Below are positions 11,652 to 22,466 of a stretch of DNA of 64,000 nucleotides, piece by piece. Source of the DNA: Gamarada debralockiae (taxonomy: Eukaryota; Ascomycota; Leotiomycetes; Helotiales; Hyphodiscaceae); NCBI GenBank assembly GCA_002803225.1, contig NXFV01001545.1:1-64000 (forward strand), read 5' to 3'. How positions within the stretch are numbered: position 1 is the first letter of the stretch; each line of letters starts with the position of its first letter. The notes under the pieces are model-generated. The model saw only the letters and a list, made by a program, of their open reading frames with translations. It had not been told where the DNA came from and did not search any database. Both the position numbers and the translations under genes were made by a program.

Positions 11652-12954
11652 TCACATCAGCCCCACCATAAATCCAACCGCAAGCAAAGGTACCAGTAAC
11701 ACACTTCCAAAACCCTTCACACTCGATCCATCAGACGATTTTGCTAGTAGAGGGTGATGAGGCAGAACTCGACGTCGCGGTCACAGTTGTCCCTCCCACC
11801 TTCGTTGTGGTTGCCGCAGTTCCAGAATCAGCCGTAGTTGTGGTCTCGCCGGTCACGCTAACACTTGCTCGAGTGGCAGATAGTCCTGCCGTGTTGGCTT
11901 GTATTTCCTGTTTGTGCAGTGGATTAGCACTTGTCCTAAATTCTCGACGTACAGGCTTCAAGTGAAGTGGGTGGATTTCAGGAGAGGGCTTGACTTACCG
12001 TCTCAGCATAGTCGTCCGAAGAATATGACACAAAAGGATAGGCGCACACCTATCCACCTATCCACCAATCCCAATCTGCCCTGCTGCGCAGCGCCAAGGG
12101 TAAACGTCTTGAAATAGCGTCCAAGATGGGTCGTCGCAAGTTGGGAGGCCGTTCACTTGCGCGAAGCAATCCTCATCTGCGCTCAGTTAGCTTCCCTACA
12201 GTAGAACCTCGATATAAGAATCCTCTAAGTAAGAATACCTGACCTATAAGAATCGTATCTTGGGTCCCTTTTTTTTTTTAGCTGGGCCAATAAGCATACC
12301 TCGCTAGAAGAATATTCTTAGAATATCAGGGTCCCAAACCTTAAAAGCCTCTTATTTTACCCTTGACATAAGAATATAAGCTTGTAATTATAGTGGCTTA
12401 GACCTTATAATCGTAGTGACTAATAGCCTAAGGTTCTAATTTAATAATAAAAAGCTTAGAATTTAATTAATTGCCTGAAATTATAATATTTGAACTGTTA
12501 TAGCGTTAGAGCGTCTGTAATTACAGCGGCTGATAGGCTATTGCCTCCCTTGATTTTTAGGTCTTGGGCACCTTGATATAAGAATACCTCGCTATATTCT
12601 TATGATTTCGGGGTCCCGATAATATTCTTATATCGAGGTTCTACTATATTCCAGGATTTTCAAGTTCCGATTCGAGCGAGGAATATCTCTTTCAAAGTGG
12701 TTCACCTACTGGTGGGACAGCAGTAGCTGCGTTCGAATTCGGCCCACACCAAGTACCAACGAGACAGCATAAATCTCCGGGTAGGTTTCAGTGCTTGCTA
12801 GGCAGCCAAGATGGGATTCTGGGAGGGCGTACCCTCCGTAATAGGGACTTCGGTTTGCAAGTTGTTGGATTGGATTGAGCTGTTTGAACCCCTGTGCCGT
12901 GGCTATAAAGCTTAGGAAAAGGGTCATAGCAAGCTTGAAAGAGGAGGAGGCCAT
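11652..12954 (-). pseudogene. Decayed Cys-rich GPI-anchored secreted protein, related to the gene at 13621-14512
   Basis: Exon 1 (12954-12710) starts with a clear signal peptide (MASSSFKLAMTLFLSFIATAQG). Its Cys-rich end is only legible after a frame change (GDLCCLVGTWCGPNSN). An intron from 12709 (gtaggt) to 12177 contains a 448-bp MITE; without it the intron would be about 80 bp. Exon 2 (12176-11999) encodes DCFAQVNGLPTCDDPSWTLF, matching CISAFQATPACADDSWSLW of the neighbour. It is then broken by a duplicated ggtggata and a TAG before VCAYPFVSYSSDDYAET. Exon 3 (11907-11652) is Ser/Thr-rich. An extra A in an AAAA run separates it from a hydrophobic GPI-type tail (GFGSVLLVPLLAVGFMVGLM). Several independent lesions support a true pseudogene. 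The reconstruction is mine and individual joins may be off by a few bases. Confidence 0.68.
12199..12646. mobile_element. pogo/Tc1-mariner-type MITE (448 bp)
   Basis: The left end CAGTAGAACCTCGATATAAG and right end match as inverted repeats with one terminal C/T difference, and both are flanked by TA (12197-12198 and 12647-12648). CAGTAGAACCTCG with a TA target is typical of fungal pogo/Fot-like elements. The interior repeats the terminal motif in degenerate form (taagaatacctcgctat, gggtccc) and has no transposase. It lies in the intron of the Cys-rich pseudogene. Confidence 0.85.
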
Positions 12955-13620
12955 GATTATGTTATTGAGAATGTATAATATAAGATAGTGGGTACAAGTG
13001 CTTTGATCGAAAAGATAGTTTGCAAACTGGAAGCGTCGAAGCAAACAAAACGCACACCCTGTTCGTCTCTCCTCCCAACCCATTTTCCGACGATGGCCAA
13101 TGAAAGAGATGATCCAAGCTGCCCTGTTACATCTCCCATCTTGTTTAGGATGAAAGATTAGATATTATTTTAACCTCACATGGATCCGTGCCGTTTGATT
13201 AAACCTTTTTAACCCCAGCCAAACACCCCTGAAGTAGCCATTCAGCCTCATGCAAGCCGTCGGGACGCCAACTTTTCTCGCTTATTCAGGGAGCCAATGT
13301 CTGAACGAAGGAACCCCGATGATATGCTTAGACGCAGAGTCTCGGAGTTATTATTTGGTAGGGTAGTATTATGTGGTATCTGCGGCTGTGGCAGGGGAAG
13401 CTCCGAGGCACGCGATATTATTGAGAAAAAAGTTGGAAGCTGTGAGGATCTTTGGCAGGGGAGGCGACGCGATGGAAAATAAGTGTGAGATAAAACGCTT
13501 CAATACAAAGACAATACAGTATGAAGATTTAGATTACAGCACCAATTGATCTTTCATTCCTTCCTCAATCTCACTGCAAACTTTCTAAATTCCAGTTGAT
13601 AAACCTCCCACTCATGGACC

Positions 13621-14512
13621 TCACAAGATGCCAACAGCGAACCCAACAGCTCCTACTAGGCCTAAAACACCTGCCCCAACTTTGCCTACACTTCTCTCTC
13701 CAGCATTCTTGGTAGTCGCAGTACTGGAGCTTGAGCTAGCAGCAGATGATGTGGCTGTGCTGTTGCTTCCACTCTCAGAAGATCCAGTCGTGCTTGAACC
13801 CTTGCCTATCGCAGAGGCCGTGGAAGTTCTAGTAGAAGCTTTAGTTACCGAGGACCCAGTAGATGAAGCGATCCTTGACGAGGTGCTTGACCCGGACTTT
13901 GTTGAAGCGGATCCGGTAGATGTAGCTGTAGCGGATGTGTATGTTGAGGAGACAGTTCCGGTGGATGGGGTAATAGTTCCAGAACTGCCTCCGCCAAGCT
14001 GAACAGCGAGTTGAGTAGGGCTAGAAATCTCGTCTGAAGAAACGCAAGTACCATCTTGCATACCGGACTGACCGGGCAAGCAACAGAAATACTCGGCTTT
14101 GTTAGCGGTATCCGTTGTTGCGTTCCAGAGGGACCAGCTGTCATCTGCACAAGCGGGAGTTGCTTGGAAGGCGCTGATGCAGTCGATTGCTATTGACCAC
14201 TCATCAGTCCTTTCCTCAAACAGGTCAAGAATATAGGGGTGACGAGGAGGACTTACACCCAGGACAGCAAGCCTCAGCAATGTCAGCATCGGCGGTAGGG
14301 ACGCATGTCAAAGACGCAGGGCAGCACCATGTTGCCCCGCAAGAAGGTGAACCAGTTGGGCATTGCTCCTGGGAATTGATTGAAAGTGACCATCCGCCAG
14401 CTGGGCGCGTGGTGCGATCGAAGATTTGAGGGACGAATTCCGCGCGACCGTTGAGACTAGCAATGACGGTTGGGCTGAGTGTGGCGAGAAGAAAGGTGTA
14501 AGAGGACAACAT
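13621..14512 (-). CDS. Cys-rich, Ser/Thr-rich GPI-anchored secreted protein
   Basis: Exon 1 is 14512-14257 and exon 2 is 14189-13621. The 67-bp intron (gtaagt...caatag) splices CCPG to SIDC in phase, giving 274 residues. The protein has an N-terminal signal peptide (MLSSYTFLLATLSPTVIAS), then two Cys-rich modules: PTGSPSCGATWCCPASLTC and CISAFQATPACADDSWSLW...EYFCCLPGQSG. A ~90-residue Ser/Thr linker follows, likely O-mannosylated. The C-terminal hydrophobic tail (VGKVGAGVLGLVGAVGFAVG) fits a GPI-anchor signal. It is probably a cell-wall or plasma-membrane surface protein; no enzymatic motif is seen. A decayed relative lies directly downstream (11652-12954), so the pair likely arose by tandem duplication. 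Confidence 0.85.
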
Positions 14513-15741
14513 GATGACGGATTTGAATCTGTACTGACGGAGTCCTGAAGTAGATGACGAAAAATGGATGACAAAGAGATAGCAGAGGTGAAAGTTGCAA
14601 ACGGACGAAGGAGAAAAATTTGGGTGCCAAGAGGGCCAGATATAGGATTATCACTTGCCCCTAAACCCGAAGTCAATCAAGAGCCAGTTACCTTTGCAGC
14701 CTTTGCAGGAATCCTTCAGGCTTGTCACAGACCAATATTTAAGCTTGTTTGAGTCTCAGCTCTTGCTGCGCCTTCAAACCCTTGCTGTACAATCCAGAGG
14801 ATGAAATTATCAGGTCAAAAAATTTGCATCCATGCTTCTCGCGCAGTCCACCAAAACGGGCGGCTAAGTGCACTTGCGATACCAGTGGACAGGAGGAAAT
14901 ATGATTCTTGAATGAAGCTCCAGCTTCGATTCGTGTTGGAAGAAGTCAATTATCATTACCCCAGGCAACACCAGAAGAAAACACCATTGCCAACAAAAGG
15001 TTCTGCAAGCCACCGGATCTCGCCAAGCAATCAACTACCAGTCACGGCTTCACTTGAAGCACTTCGAAACAGCCTTGTCCAAGATGGAGATTAAGTGTAA
15101 GCTCCAACCGCAAGGCTGAAAGAAGAATGAAAGAGTAGAGGCTGAGGTGTGGCGTGAGGCGCAGCAACGAAAGAAGGATCACCTAATCTAAGACACTGTT
15201 AGTGCTTGAGACTAGGGGTGGGCAATTATATGTAATTCCGACCCAAATATATATAATCACACAAATCCGATAAAAAGGCTGATTATGAATTAAATTATAG
15301 CGCTAACCCGATAAGAAAAAGGTTATCTAAGGGTATAAAGTTATGCTTTTATACTCAATTTATGCTTCATTGATCCCTCTCTAGGCTACTTTTTATGCAT
15401 AATTATGCTAATGTTAAGTACAACTTTTTATGCAATATATAATGGCGATCTGATTATAATATAATGCTCAAAGCAAGTTCAATTATATAATTATATAATG
15501 CTAAATTGCCCAGCCCTACTTGAGACAAAGTAAATTGAGGTGAAGTTTGGAGCACATAGCAAGGATACTACGAGAGACCTCAGCTTGAATAAGCGATCAC
15601 GCATCAATATCTCATGGTCCAAGGACTCGGCTCAAATCATCTTTCATTAGCTCGTGATTTACATCATGTGCCATATCCAATTGCCTCCCCTGCAAACCCT
15701 TACTCCTCACGCAGAAAGGAAAACGAAAGCAAGTTCTGCCT
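14513..15741. other. Intergenic region with one MITE
   Basis: 1.2 kb containing the hAT MITE at 15213-15518 and otherwise nothing recognised. It separates the promoter of the GPI-protein gene from the 3' end of the aldose epimerase gene. Confidence 0.5.
15213..15518. mobile_element. Short hAT-type MITE (306 bp)
   Basis: Termini TAGGGGTGGGCAATT and, reversed, TAGGGCTGGGCAATT (14 of 15 identical) are flanked by a perfect 8-bp duplication cttgagac (15205-15212 and 15519-15526). The interior is AT-rich with palindromic taattatata runs and no ORF. The 8-bp duplication and TAGGG-type ends fit a non-autonomous hAT element distinct from the one at 3806-4480. Confidence 0.9.
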
Positions 15742-17186
15742 TTATCCACTACCAGGCCCATTCAATCCCATCTCTGTGCTATTCAGACTAAACACATAGG
15801 ACGCCTGCAAGACGTATGGGTCTCCCCCTGGGCTGAAGATCTGCTTGTCTTGTCGTCCCCACTCAGGCTGATTGATACCATCGATCCAATCCTCGACTTC
15901 CATTACAATACATCCATATTGTGGGATTGTACGGGGTCTATCAGAGACGTTGAAGAGACCTTGTGTTTCTTTGAGGGCCATGGAACCGTTTTGTCCTCCG
16001 CAGGAGTAGACTTGGAAGGCCTCTTGATCAGTGTAGACATCGACTTGAATCCCGGACCAGGCACTGCGAAGACGGGCAACAGGAGGTACGCCCTCGGCTC
16101 GCCAGTCGTAGGGTTCTTCACGATTCGTCAAGTAGCAGGTGTCTGATTGCGTATTGGTTAGTTCTCACAGTCCTCAACGTTCCAAGTTGCTGTCCCAGAC
16201 GATAAGGGAAACCTGAAAGATTGGGACGTACCATATCCAGTGCAGTTCTCACCACAGTTACCCAACAAATCCGGGTTCGTGAAATTAGCCCCGATCTGCT
16301 TTGGCGCGGACCAGAAATCGTTCAAAGAGCCGGGCTGGTTGGCGAGGATGTCGCCGGTGGGAATAAGGATGCTGTCTGTGCCGACACGTTGTCCGCCATA
16401 GGGGAGCCAGAGGGAGTGGTTGAGTGCAAGCGCGGTCTCGTTGTTGGCGAAGCCGTCGAGGTTCCAGTACGTCTAGTGACTTATTGTCAGTTTTCCGTCC
16501 TTCCCCAATAGTCAAATGAGCTTGCAGATTTGAATAAAGGCACTTACATGCGAACTCAACATAATTGGAGTAGTCTTTGTTGTAGCAACCGCTACCATCC
16601 TAAAATCCCAAGTCATATTACCCAGCGTATAAGTAACATAACTGACCACCTCGCCCGGGAACCCCTGATCACCATCGGGATCCGTCAGGCTGAAAGTAAT
16701 CGAGTTTGCCGTATGTGCAACAACCGTCCAATTCCTCCAATCCCAGCCGTCCGGGCCTCCATGCAATGTATCAACTCCATTGGGACTTCCCGGTTCCGGG
16801 TTCTCGTTGGGAAGAACATTGTACGTCTCGCCGTCGATCACAAAACTAGAGTTCTTAATACGATTGGCATACCGGCCTGGGACACCACCGAAATGAGGAT
16901 GTTGGCGATCGACGGTGTAGTAAGAGGCATTGTCAAAACCGCCGATGACGTCGCGCTCGATGCCTGAAGTGTCATTGAGGAACAGATTGGAGATGGAGGC
17001 GCCGTAGGGAATGAAGTTCGCGCGGATTCCAATGCCGTTGATCTCGTATTTGCCGTTCTTGTCGGGGCCAGCGGACCAGCCAGCAATTGTGCTGTTTCCC
17101 ACGGTTCCGGTGAGGACTTCACCAGGGATTTGAGGGCGTGCAGCGATTAAAGTCGCCAGGGCGAGGACGGTTGTTTTCCAAAGCAT
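15742..17186 (-). CDS. Secreted aldose 1-epimerase (galactose mutarotase-like)
   Basis: Exons 17186-16548, 16472-16232 and 16142-15742, giving 426 residues. A signal peptide (MLWKTTVLALATLIAA) precedes a mutarotase fold with family landmarks: GIGIRANFIPYGASISNLFL, HPHFGGVPGRYANRIKNSSF, GVDTLHGGPDGWDWRNWTV, SSH-TYWNLDGF, DHS-like LPYGGQRVGTDSILIPTGDI, and a C-terminal PQYGCIVMEVEDWIDGINQPEW. Aldose 1-epimerases interconvert alpha and beta anomers of hexoses. Secreted fungal versions presumably act on sugars released from plant polymers (inference). Many N-glycosylation sequons are present. The candidate catalytic His lies in the HGG segment; the Glu position is EVEDW by analogy. The length is slightly above the intracellular family norm because of the secretory leader and inserts. 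Confidence 0.9.
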
Positions 17187-18433
17187 GTTGAAGCTCTAAC
17201 TGAATGGGCAAACTCAATTGAACGACTGCGTTCACTCAATTGCTCAATTCTCCAGTGAACGGTTCGGTTCCACCAATTTGCAGAATTTGGAGATGCCAAC
17301 TCGCGAAATGAGGGGTAGCTACAGCTTTATAGCTCTTTCCCCTTCTTGCGTCAGGGTACAGCTCCAAGATAGCCCGAACTGGCGATCATCTCATCTCTTC
17401 CCAGCAACTGTCGGTCAAAAATATTCCCTGCTCCTGCACCTTTGACGTGAGGCACCAGGTGATCCCAAGCCTACTAGTCTAGTTACTTTAACCACTAGAA
17501 CTCTGAGCGGGGAAACGTCGTACTGGTGCAGCGCTTTCTCCGCCCAAGTAGCTCGCGATCTTTGAATCCTTTACCTGTTTTGAGCGTTTTAGCTGCTGTC
17601 CGCACGCTTGTTATATGCAACCTGTACCTGCCTATCACGCAAACTAACTCGCTCCTCTGATATCCTCCCAGGCCTCCCTTGTTCAGTCCCGCCTCATTCT
17701 TTCCCTGCCTTCTCACGTTCGGGCATGTATGACGTTTCCAGCGTAGTGCACGCTGCAAAACAAAGGCTTGATTGGCGCGTTTGTGGCGTCCGGCTCTCTG
17801 ATCCCTGGTGTCGCCTACAATCCCGGGGCAGAGTGCGGGGTTAACGTAACTTTCAGAGCTCCTGGTTCAGGGCTTTTTATCATTGCGCTTGTGGATGTAG
17901 GTGCATGGCAGGGGAGCAGCATCGGTTCTTCCGCGGTCTTACCATTCGTGCGCATGTTGTGCCAAGTGAGTTGTGGCTTTTCATCTGGATAACATCATGT
18001 CAATTGTAGAGGCCTGGATAGTACAGCGGGTGGATGATTGTCAAATGACCCGAGGAGTGATGCTGTGAAATGGTTATGGTCATGTTTATTATACAGAACT
18101 GGTTTTGATGTCCGAAGCCGCAAGGCCGTTGAAATCACTCAATCCATGCCAGAAATCGGCAGTGGAGTTACAGCTGCCGTTCTCGGCCGAGTACAGCAAA
18201 CAATTCGAAGGAACATATCCCGAGATGCACCGAAAACCCGACCTGGATTGCGATCATTCTAGCCCTGCTCTGCACCCGCTTCCACTCATCTGCATACATA
18301 CACGCTCATCATGTCGCGAACGCAAGGAAAGGGAAGAAGCGACCTTCATGTCATATTGATATATCAACAGGGAATCCTATACTCGCACACCCAAGACAAG
18401 CATTCAATCAATTCTCAGCCACATCTAATCTCC
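17187..18433. other. Intergenic, no supported gene
   Basis: 1.25 kb between the epimerase start and the V-ATPase 3' end. Short ORFs, including one of 74 codons near 17768, begin at non-ATG codons and lack recognisable motifs. I see no transposon ends and no tRNA. Confidence 0.5.
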
Positions 18434-20309
18434 TCACGCATCAATCAAGTTCTCCTCCGGCTGTCCACCACTCGAGAGTTTGGTATTCTCCTCGCTGTTG
18501 TCTTTGGTATCCTTGTTACTTGCGCGACCCTTGCCCTTCCTGTCAGCAGCAGATCTCTGGTAGAACTCTGCCAAAACCTTCTGTGGGATACGGTTGAGCA
18601 ATTCCTTGGGGTAGATACGGAGCAAGCTCCATGCTTGGTCCAGAGATTCGTAGATAGTTCTCGACTCGTATGCGGATTGGGAGATGAATGTTCGTTCGAA
18701 CTTCTCCAAGAATTCGAGGGAGAGCTTGTCTTCTGAGGACAGAGCTTCCTCACCGACGACAGCTTTCATGGATGCGGCATCACGACCAATAGCGTACTTG
18801 GCGTAGAGCTGGTTGGAAACATCACCGTGATCTTTTCGCGTGTGTCCTTCTCCAATGGCAGACTTCATGAGACGAGAGAGCGAGGGCAAGACGTTGATCG
18901 GTGGGTAGATACCACGGTTGTGTAGCTGACGATCGATGAAGATTTGACCCTCCGTAATGTAACCAGTCAAATCGGGAATTGGGTGAGTGATATCGTCGTT
19001 GGGCATGGTGAGAATAGGAATCTGTGTAATGGAACCGTTTCGTCCCTCGACACGACCGGCGCGCTCGTAGATGGTCGACAAATCAGTATACATGTAACCG
19101 GGGTATCCACGACGACCTGGCACTTCTTCACGGGCAGCTGAAACTTCACGAAGAGCATCGCAGTATGCTGTCAAGTCGGTAAGAATGACCAAGACGTGCT
19201 TCTCGAGTTGGTAGGCATAGTATTCGGCGGTGGTAAGAGCGAGACGAGGTGTGATGATACGTTCGATACTGAGCCAGACGTTAGCAGAATCAATGCGTCG
19301 ACAAGGATTGACTTACGTTGGGTCGTTGGCCAAGTTCAAGAAGAGAGTAACACGTTCCAAACTGCCGTTCTCCTCGAAATCTCTGGTGAAGAATCGAGCG
19401 GTCTCCAAGTTAACACCCATAGCGGCAAAGACGATGGAGAAATTCTCTTCATGTCCGTCATGCACACCCTTATTCGTGACACCCTGCTTCTGGACCAAAC
19501 CAGCCTGTCGACAAATCTGAGCAGCAATTTCGTTATGTGGGAGACCGGCGGCGGAGAAAATGGGAATTTTCTGTCCACGGGCAATCGAGTTCATTGTATC
19601 AATGGCAGATATACCAGTCGAGATCATTTCTTCGGGGTAGACCTGTGTTCGTTAGCATCGCAGCAAGCTGTATATGAGACTGACTTACTCGAGAGTAAGG
19701 GTTGATGGGACTACCGTTGATGTCCAGGTAATCCTCCGCAAGAACCTTGGGTCCTTTATCAATAGCTCGTCCAGATCCATCGAAGATACGACCTAACATG
19801 TCCTCAGAAACGCCAAGCTTCAAACTGTGTCCTGTGAATTCGACTTTGGACTATGTAACCATCAGCGTCCGCCAAATCTATCCTTATGTTATGTGCTGCA
19901 TACCTTCTTCACATCGATGCCAGGAGTGCCTTCGAAAACCTAATCGCCCGTCAGCCTGTTATCATCCTTCACTCAGCTTGAGAAGCTATACCTGCACGAC
20001 AGCACGATTTCCTATTCCCAACACAAGTTAGCACATTTCGCACATCTGACATTGGCATATTCACTGACCTCTAGCTTCAAGCACCTGTCCAGATCGCTCG
20101 GTGCCATCAGGCAGCGTCAAGGTAACAATCTCATTGTATCTTGGGAATTTGACCTATATCCACCCTCAATCAGCTCCTACCCCTCCATACCCATTGCGTA
20201 TGGCACTCACATCCTCCACAATGACTAAAGGACCGTTGATACCTCCAATGGTGTTGTATCGGATCCTGGGCGTAACACTGTACGATGACGACTCTCTCGG
20301 ATCACCCAT
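18434..20309 (-). CDS. VMA2: V-type proton ATPase subunit B (V1 sector)
   Basis: Seven exons: 20309-20211, 20153-20069, 20011-19992 (a 20-nt microexon), 19939-19904, 19850-19689, 19642-19317 and 19268-18434. Together they encode 520 residues, close to other fungal B subunits. Strong family identity is visible throughout: [141 protein letters not shown] (split here for reading). Subunit B is the non-catalytic nucleotide-binding subunit of the A3B3 head that acidifies vacuoles and endosomes. The intron-dense 5' half, with a microexon, is usual for conserved filamentous-fungal genes. The C-terminus is a variable Lys/Glu/Ser tail ([18 protein letters not shown]). Confidence 0.97.
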
Positions 20310-20882
20310 GATTGCAACTTCGTCGGAGGATAGATCGTAGGAGAATGTGGAGCTTCAGCTCTGAGAAAGCTCCAACAGTAGTCGAGCTGAAGGTTGAGGT
20401 GGGCGAGCTTCGTGAGGAGGTTAGAGAGCTGGAAGGTTGCTTTTTGAAGTGGAGCTTCGAGCTTCTAGCTTCAGGATTTGGCAAGAGCGATAAGCGAAGG
20501 ACAATCCGATCACGTGTACTTATGCCAAGACTTTGGAGGGGTGATCGATTCCGAATCTTTTGATGGGTCGGATGTAAATCACTTAGAAAGAATGATCCAG
20601 GAGGTGAACGTGTATGAGTGGATTGTTTCTGAATTCTAAGTCTCAAGACGAGACACCCAGAACCTCACACCATCAGTGGGTAGAGTAAGCTATTTGAGGG
20701 TGTGGTATAATTTTTTTTTAATATCTTTTTGATGCTTTATTTTGGGGTTCAATCATGCTTCCATCCTCATCAACCCGTACGCCTTTGCCATTACAATCTT
20801 TCCCGGGGACCTCCAAGATCTAGCAAGCATCCTGCTCCCTCATACCAAACTCGAAGAGCTATGTTTCGTAGAAGAGCTTTTC

Positions 20883-22091
20883 TTATAAATTCCTTCGTCT
20901 CTTTGCCAGTAGAGCCTTTCCAACGCTGCTCTCGTGAGGCTTCTCAATCTCCCTTGTGATCCACTCCCCAATCTCCGCCAAAGAGTCCAAATCCAAGCCT
21001 GTGTCCATTCCAAGGCTATCAAGGAAGTAAACCATATCCTCAGTGGCTACATTACCCGTAGCACCAGGACTATACGGGCATCCACCAAGTCCACCAACAC
21101 TGGAGTCAAAGGTCCTGATCCCGTGCTCTAAGCTCACTGCAGTATTGACCAACGCCTGACCGTATGTATCGTGGAAATGCATCGCAATGTCCTCGTTCCT
21201 AATTCCTGCTGCTTGCATAGCTTTCAACAAGTTCCTGGTGGTCGGGCCGGTTCCCATGCCCGTTGTGTCACCCAGGTCTATCTCGTCGGCTCCCATTTCC
21301 AGTAAATCCGTAGCTATTTCAGCAACCTTTCTCGGATCGACATCTGGGCCTTCAAAGGGGCATCCCAGTACGACAGATATATATGCCCGTACTCTCAAGC
21401 CGTTTGCTTTGGCACCTTGAATCACCTCTTTAAATCGAAGCAGCGATGTCTCGATCGAACAGTTCAGGTTCTTTTGTGTAAACGTTTCCGTTGCGGCGGG
21501 GAAGATGGACATCTCGATGTAAGGATTTTGAGTCGACGGATCGTTGGCTGATTCATTGGATATCGTATCTTCGCGTTCGTAGGGTGGATTAGAGCTGGGA
21601 GAGAAAGTCTCGTAGGATTTGGGGTAGCGTTTGAGAATACCTAACGCATTCTCTAGACCACGAGCGTTGGGGGCGAGGAAGGAGTATGCAATCGGGTTGA
21701 GCGACTGGGGAGGGTATTTCAGGATGTACTCGAGTATTTCTGCGGAATCTGCCATCTGCGGAAGGTCGTTAGCAAGACTACGAATTGTCCATTGGCTGTC
21801 AGTACGTACTTGAGGAACCCATTTCGGAGCAACGAAGGAACCAGCTTCGATGTCAGTAAGCCCAGATTTTGCCAATCGTTCTATGAGCTCTATCTTAGTT
21901 GTAAGAGGTATCGTCTTCTTCTCGTTCTGCAGGCCATCCCGAGGTCCGACCTCTACGATTTTGACCCGCGAGTCTCGAGTATGCAGTTCGTTTGAGCGAT
22001 TCAGATGAGGGTCCACAGCTGTGGCCAGTCCTCGTAGATGGCGGAATCGTATGGCATTGCCATGTCTCATAATAGGTCGTAGGAGCGACAT
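20883..22091 (-). CDS. Hydroxymethylglutaryl-CoA lyase, probably mitochondrial
   Basis: CDS 22091-21810 and 21755-20883, 384 residues. The 54-bp intron (gtacgt...ccgcag) is in frame without stops, so the unspliced frame also reads through. The family needs WVPQ joined directly to MADSAEIL, so it must be spliced out. Start MSLLRPIMRHGNAIRFRHLRG looks like a mitochondrial presequence; an upstream in-frame ATG at 22157 is possible but less likely. Key motifs are EVGPRDGLQNEK, GSFVAPKWVPQ, DLGDTTGMGTG, MHFHDTYGQALVN and the signature GGLGGCPYSPGATGNVATED with its catalytic Cys. The enzyme cleaves HMG-CoA to acetoacetate and acetyl-CoA, the last step of leucine degradation. It diverges from an enoyl-CoA hydratase gene across 375 bp, which suggests co-regulation. 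Confidence 0.95.
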   Translation of the reverse strand: MSLLRPIMRHGNAIRFRHLRGLATAVDPHLNRSNELHTRDSRVKIVEVGPRDGLQNEKKTIPLTTKIELIERLAKSGLTDIEAGSFVAPKWVPQVRTDSQWTIRSLANDLPQMADSAEILEYILKYPPQSLNPIAYSFLAPNARGLENALGILKRYPKSYETFSPSSNPPYEREDTISNESANDPSTQNPYIEMSIFPAATETFTQKNLNCSIETSLLRFKEVIQGAKANGLRVRAYISVVLGCPFEGPDVDPRKVAEIATDLLEMGADEIDLGDTTGMGTGPTTRNLLKAMQAAGIRNEDIAMHFHDTYGQALVNTAVSLEHGIRTFDSSVGGLGGCPYSPGATGNVATEDMVYFLDSLGMDTGLDLDSLAEIGEWITREIEKPHESSVGKALLAKRRRNL

Positions 22092-22466
22092 TTTGAATCG
22101 TTCATTGTACGTGAGAGATTGAGGTGGCGGTTGGAGGAAGCTTGGATGAGCCGCCAAATGCGGGGAAGGTTGGAGATTTGTCTCGCGATCTCAAGATCAT
22201 GTCATCTCGCCAATTCGGGGTCAGCGATTGGCCTCCTTTTCCCAACCTCACAAGGCTCAAGTATTTGTAATGAAATATGACTCTCCGACTTTCCTTCGTA
22301 TCCCTTGCACCGAACGGCTACGGGTCCAAATCCCATTGCGGGGTACATCTTTCGAACCACAGGCGGAATGCCCTTCCAACTTTTCCTTCATTAAACAAAG
22401 GAAAATTTGATCACTCATTCGTTGTCAGAGATTCAGATCTCACCACTGAGCTTCTGCCCAACCATC
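22092..22466. promoter_or_regulatory. Shared divergent promoter of HMG-CoA lyase and enoyl-CoA hydratase genes
   Basis: 375 bp between two head-to-head start codons in related acyl-CoA pathways. I see no unambiguous factor site. Co-regulation is inferred from layout only. Confidence 0.4.

Noticed and set aside
21756..21809. Reading HMG-CoA lyase as a single uninterrupted exon
   Set aside because: The frame is open through these 54 bp, but they have perfect intron signals and insert residues into a conserved block.
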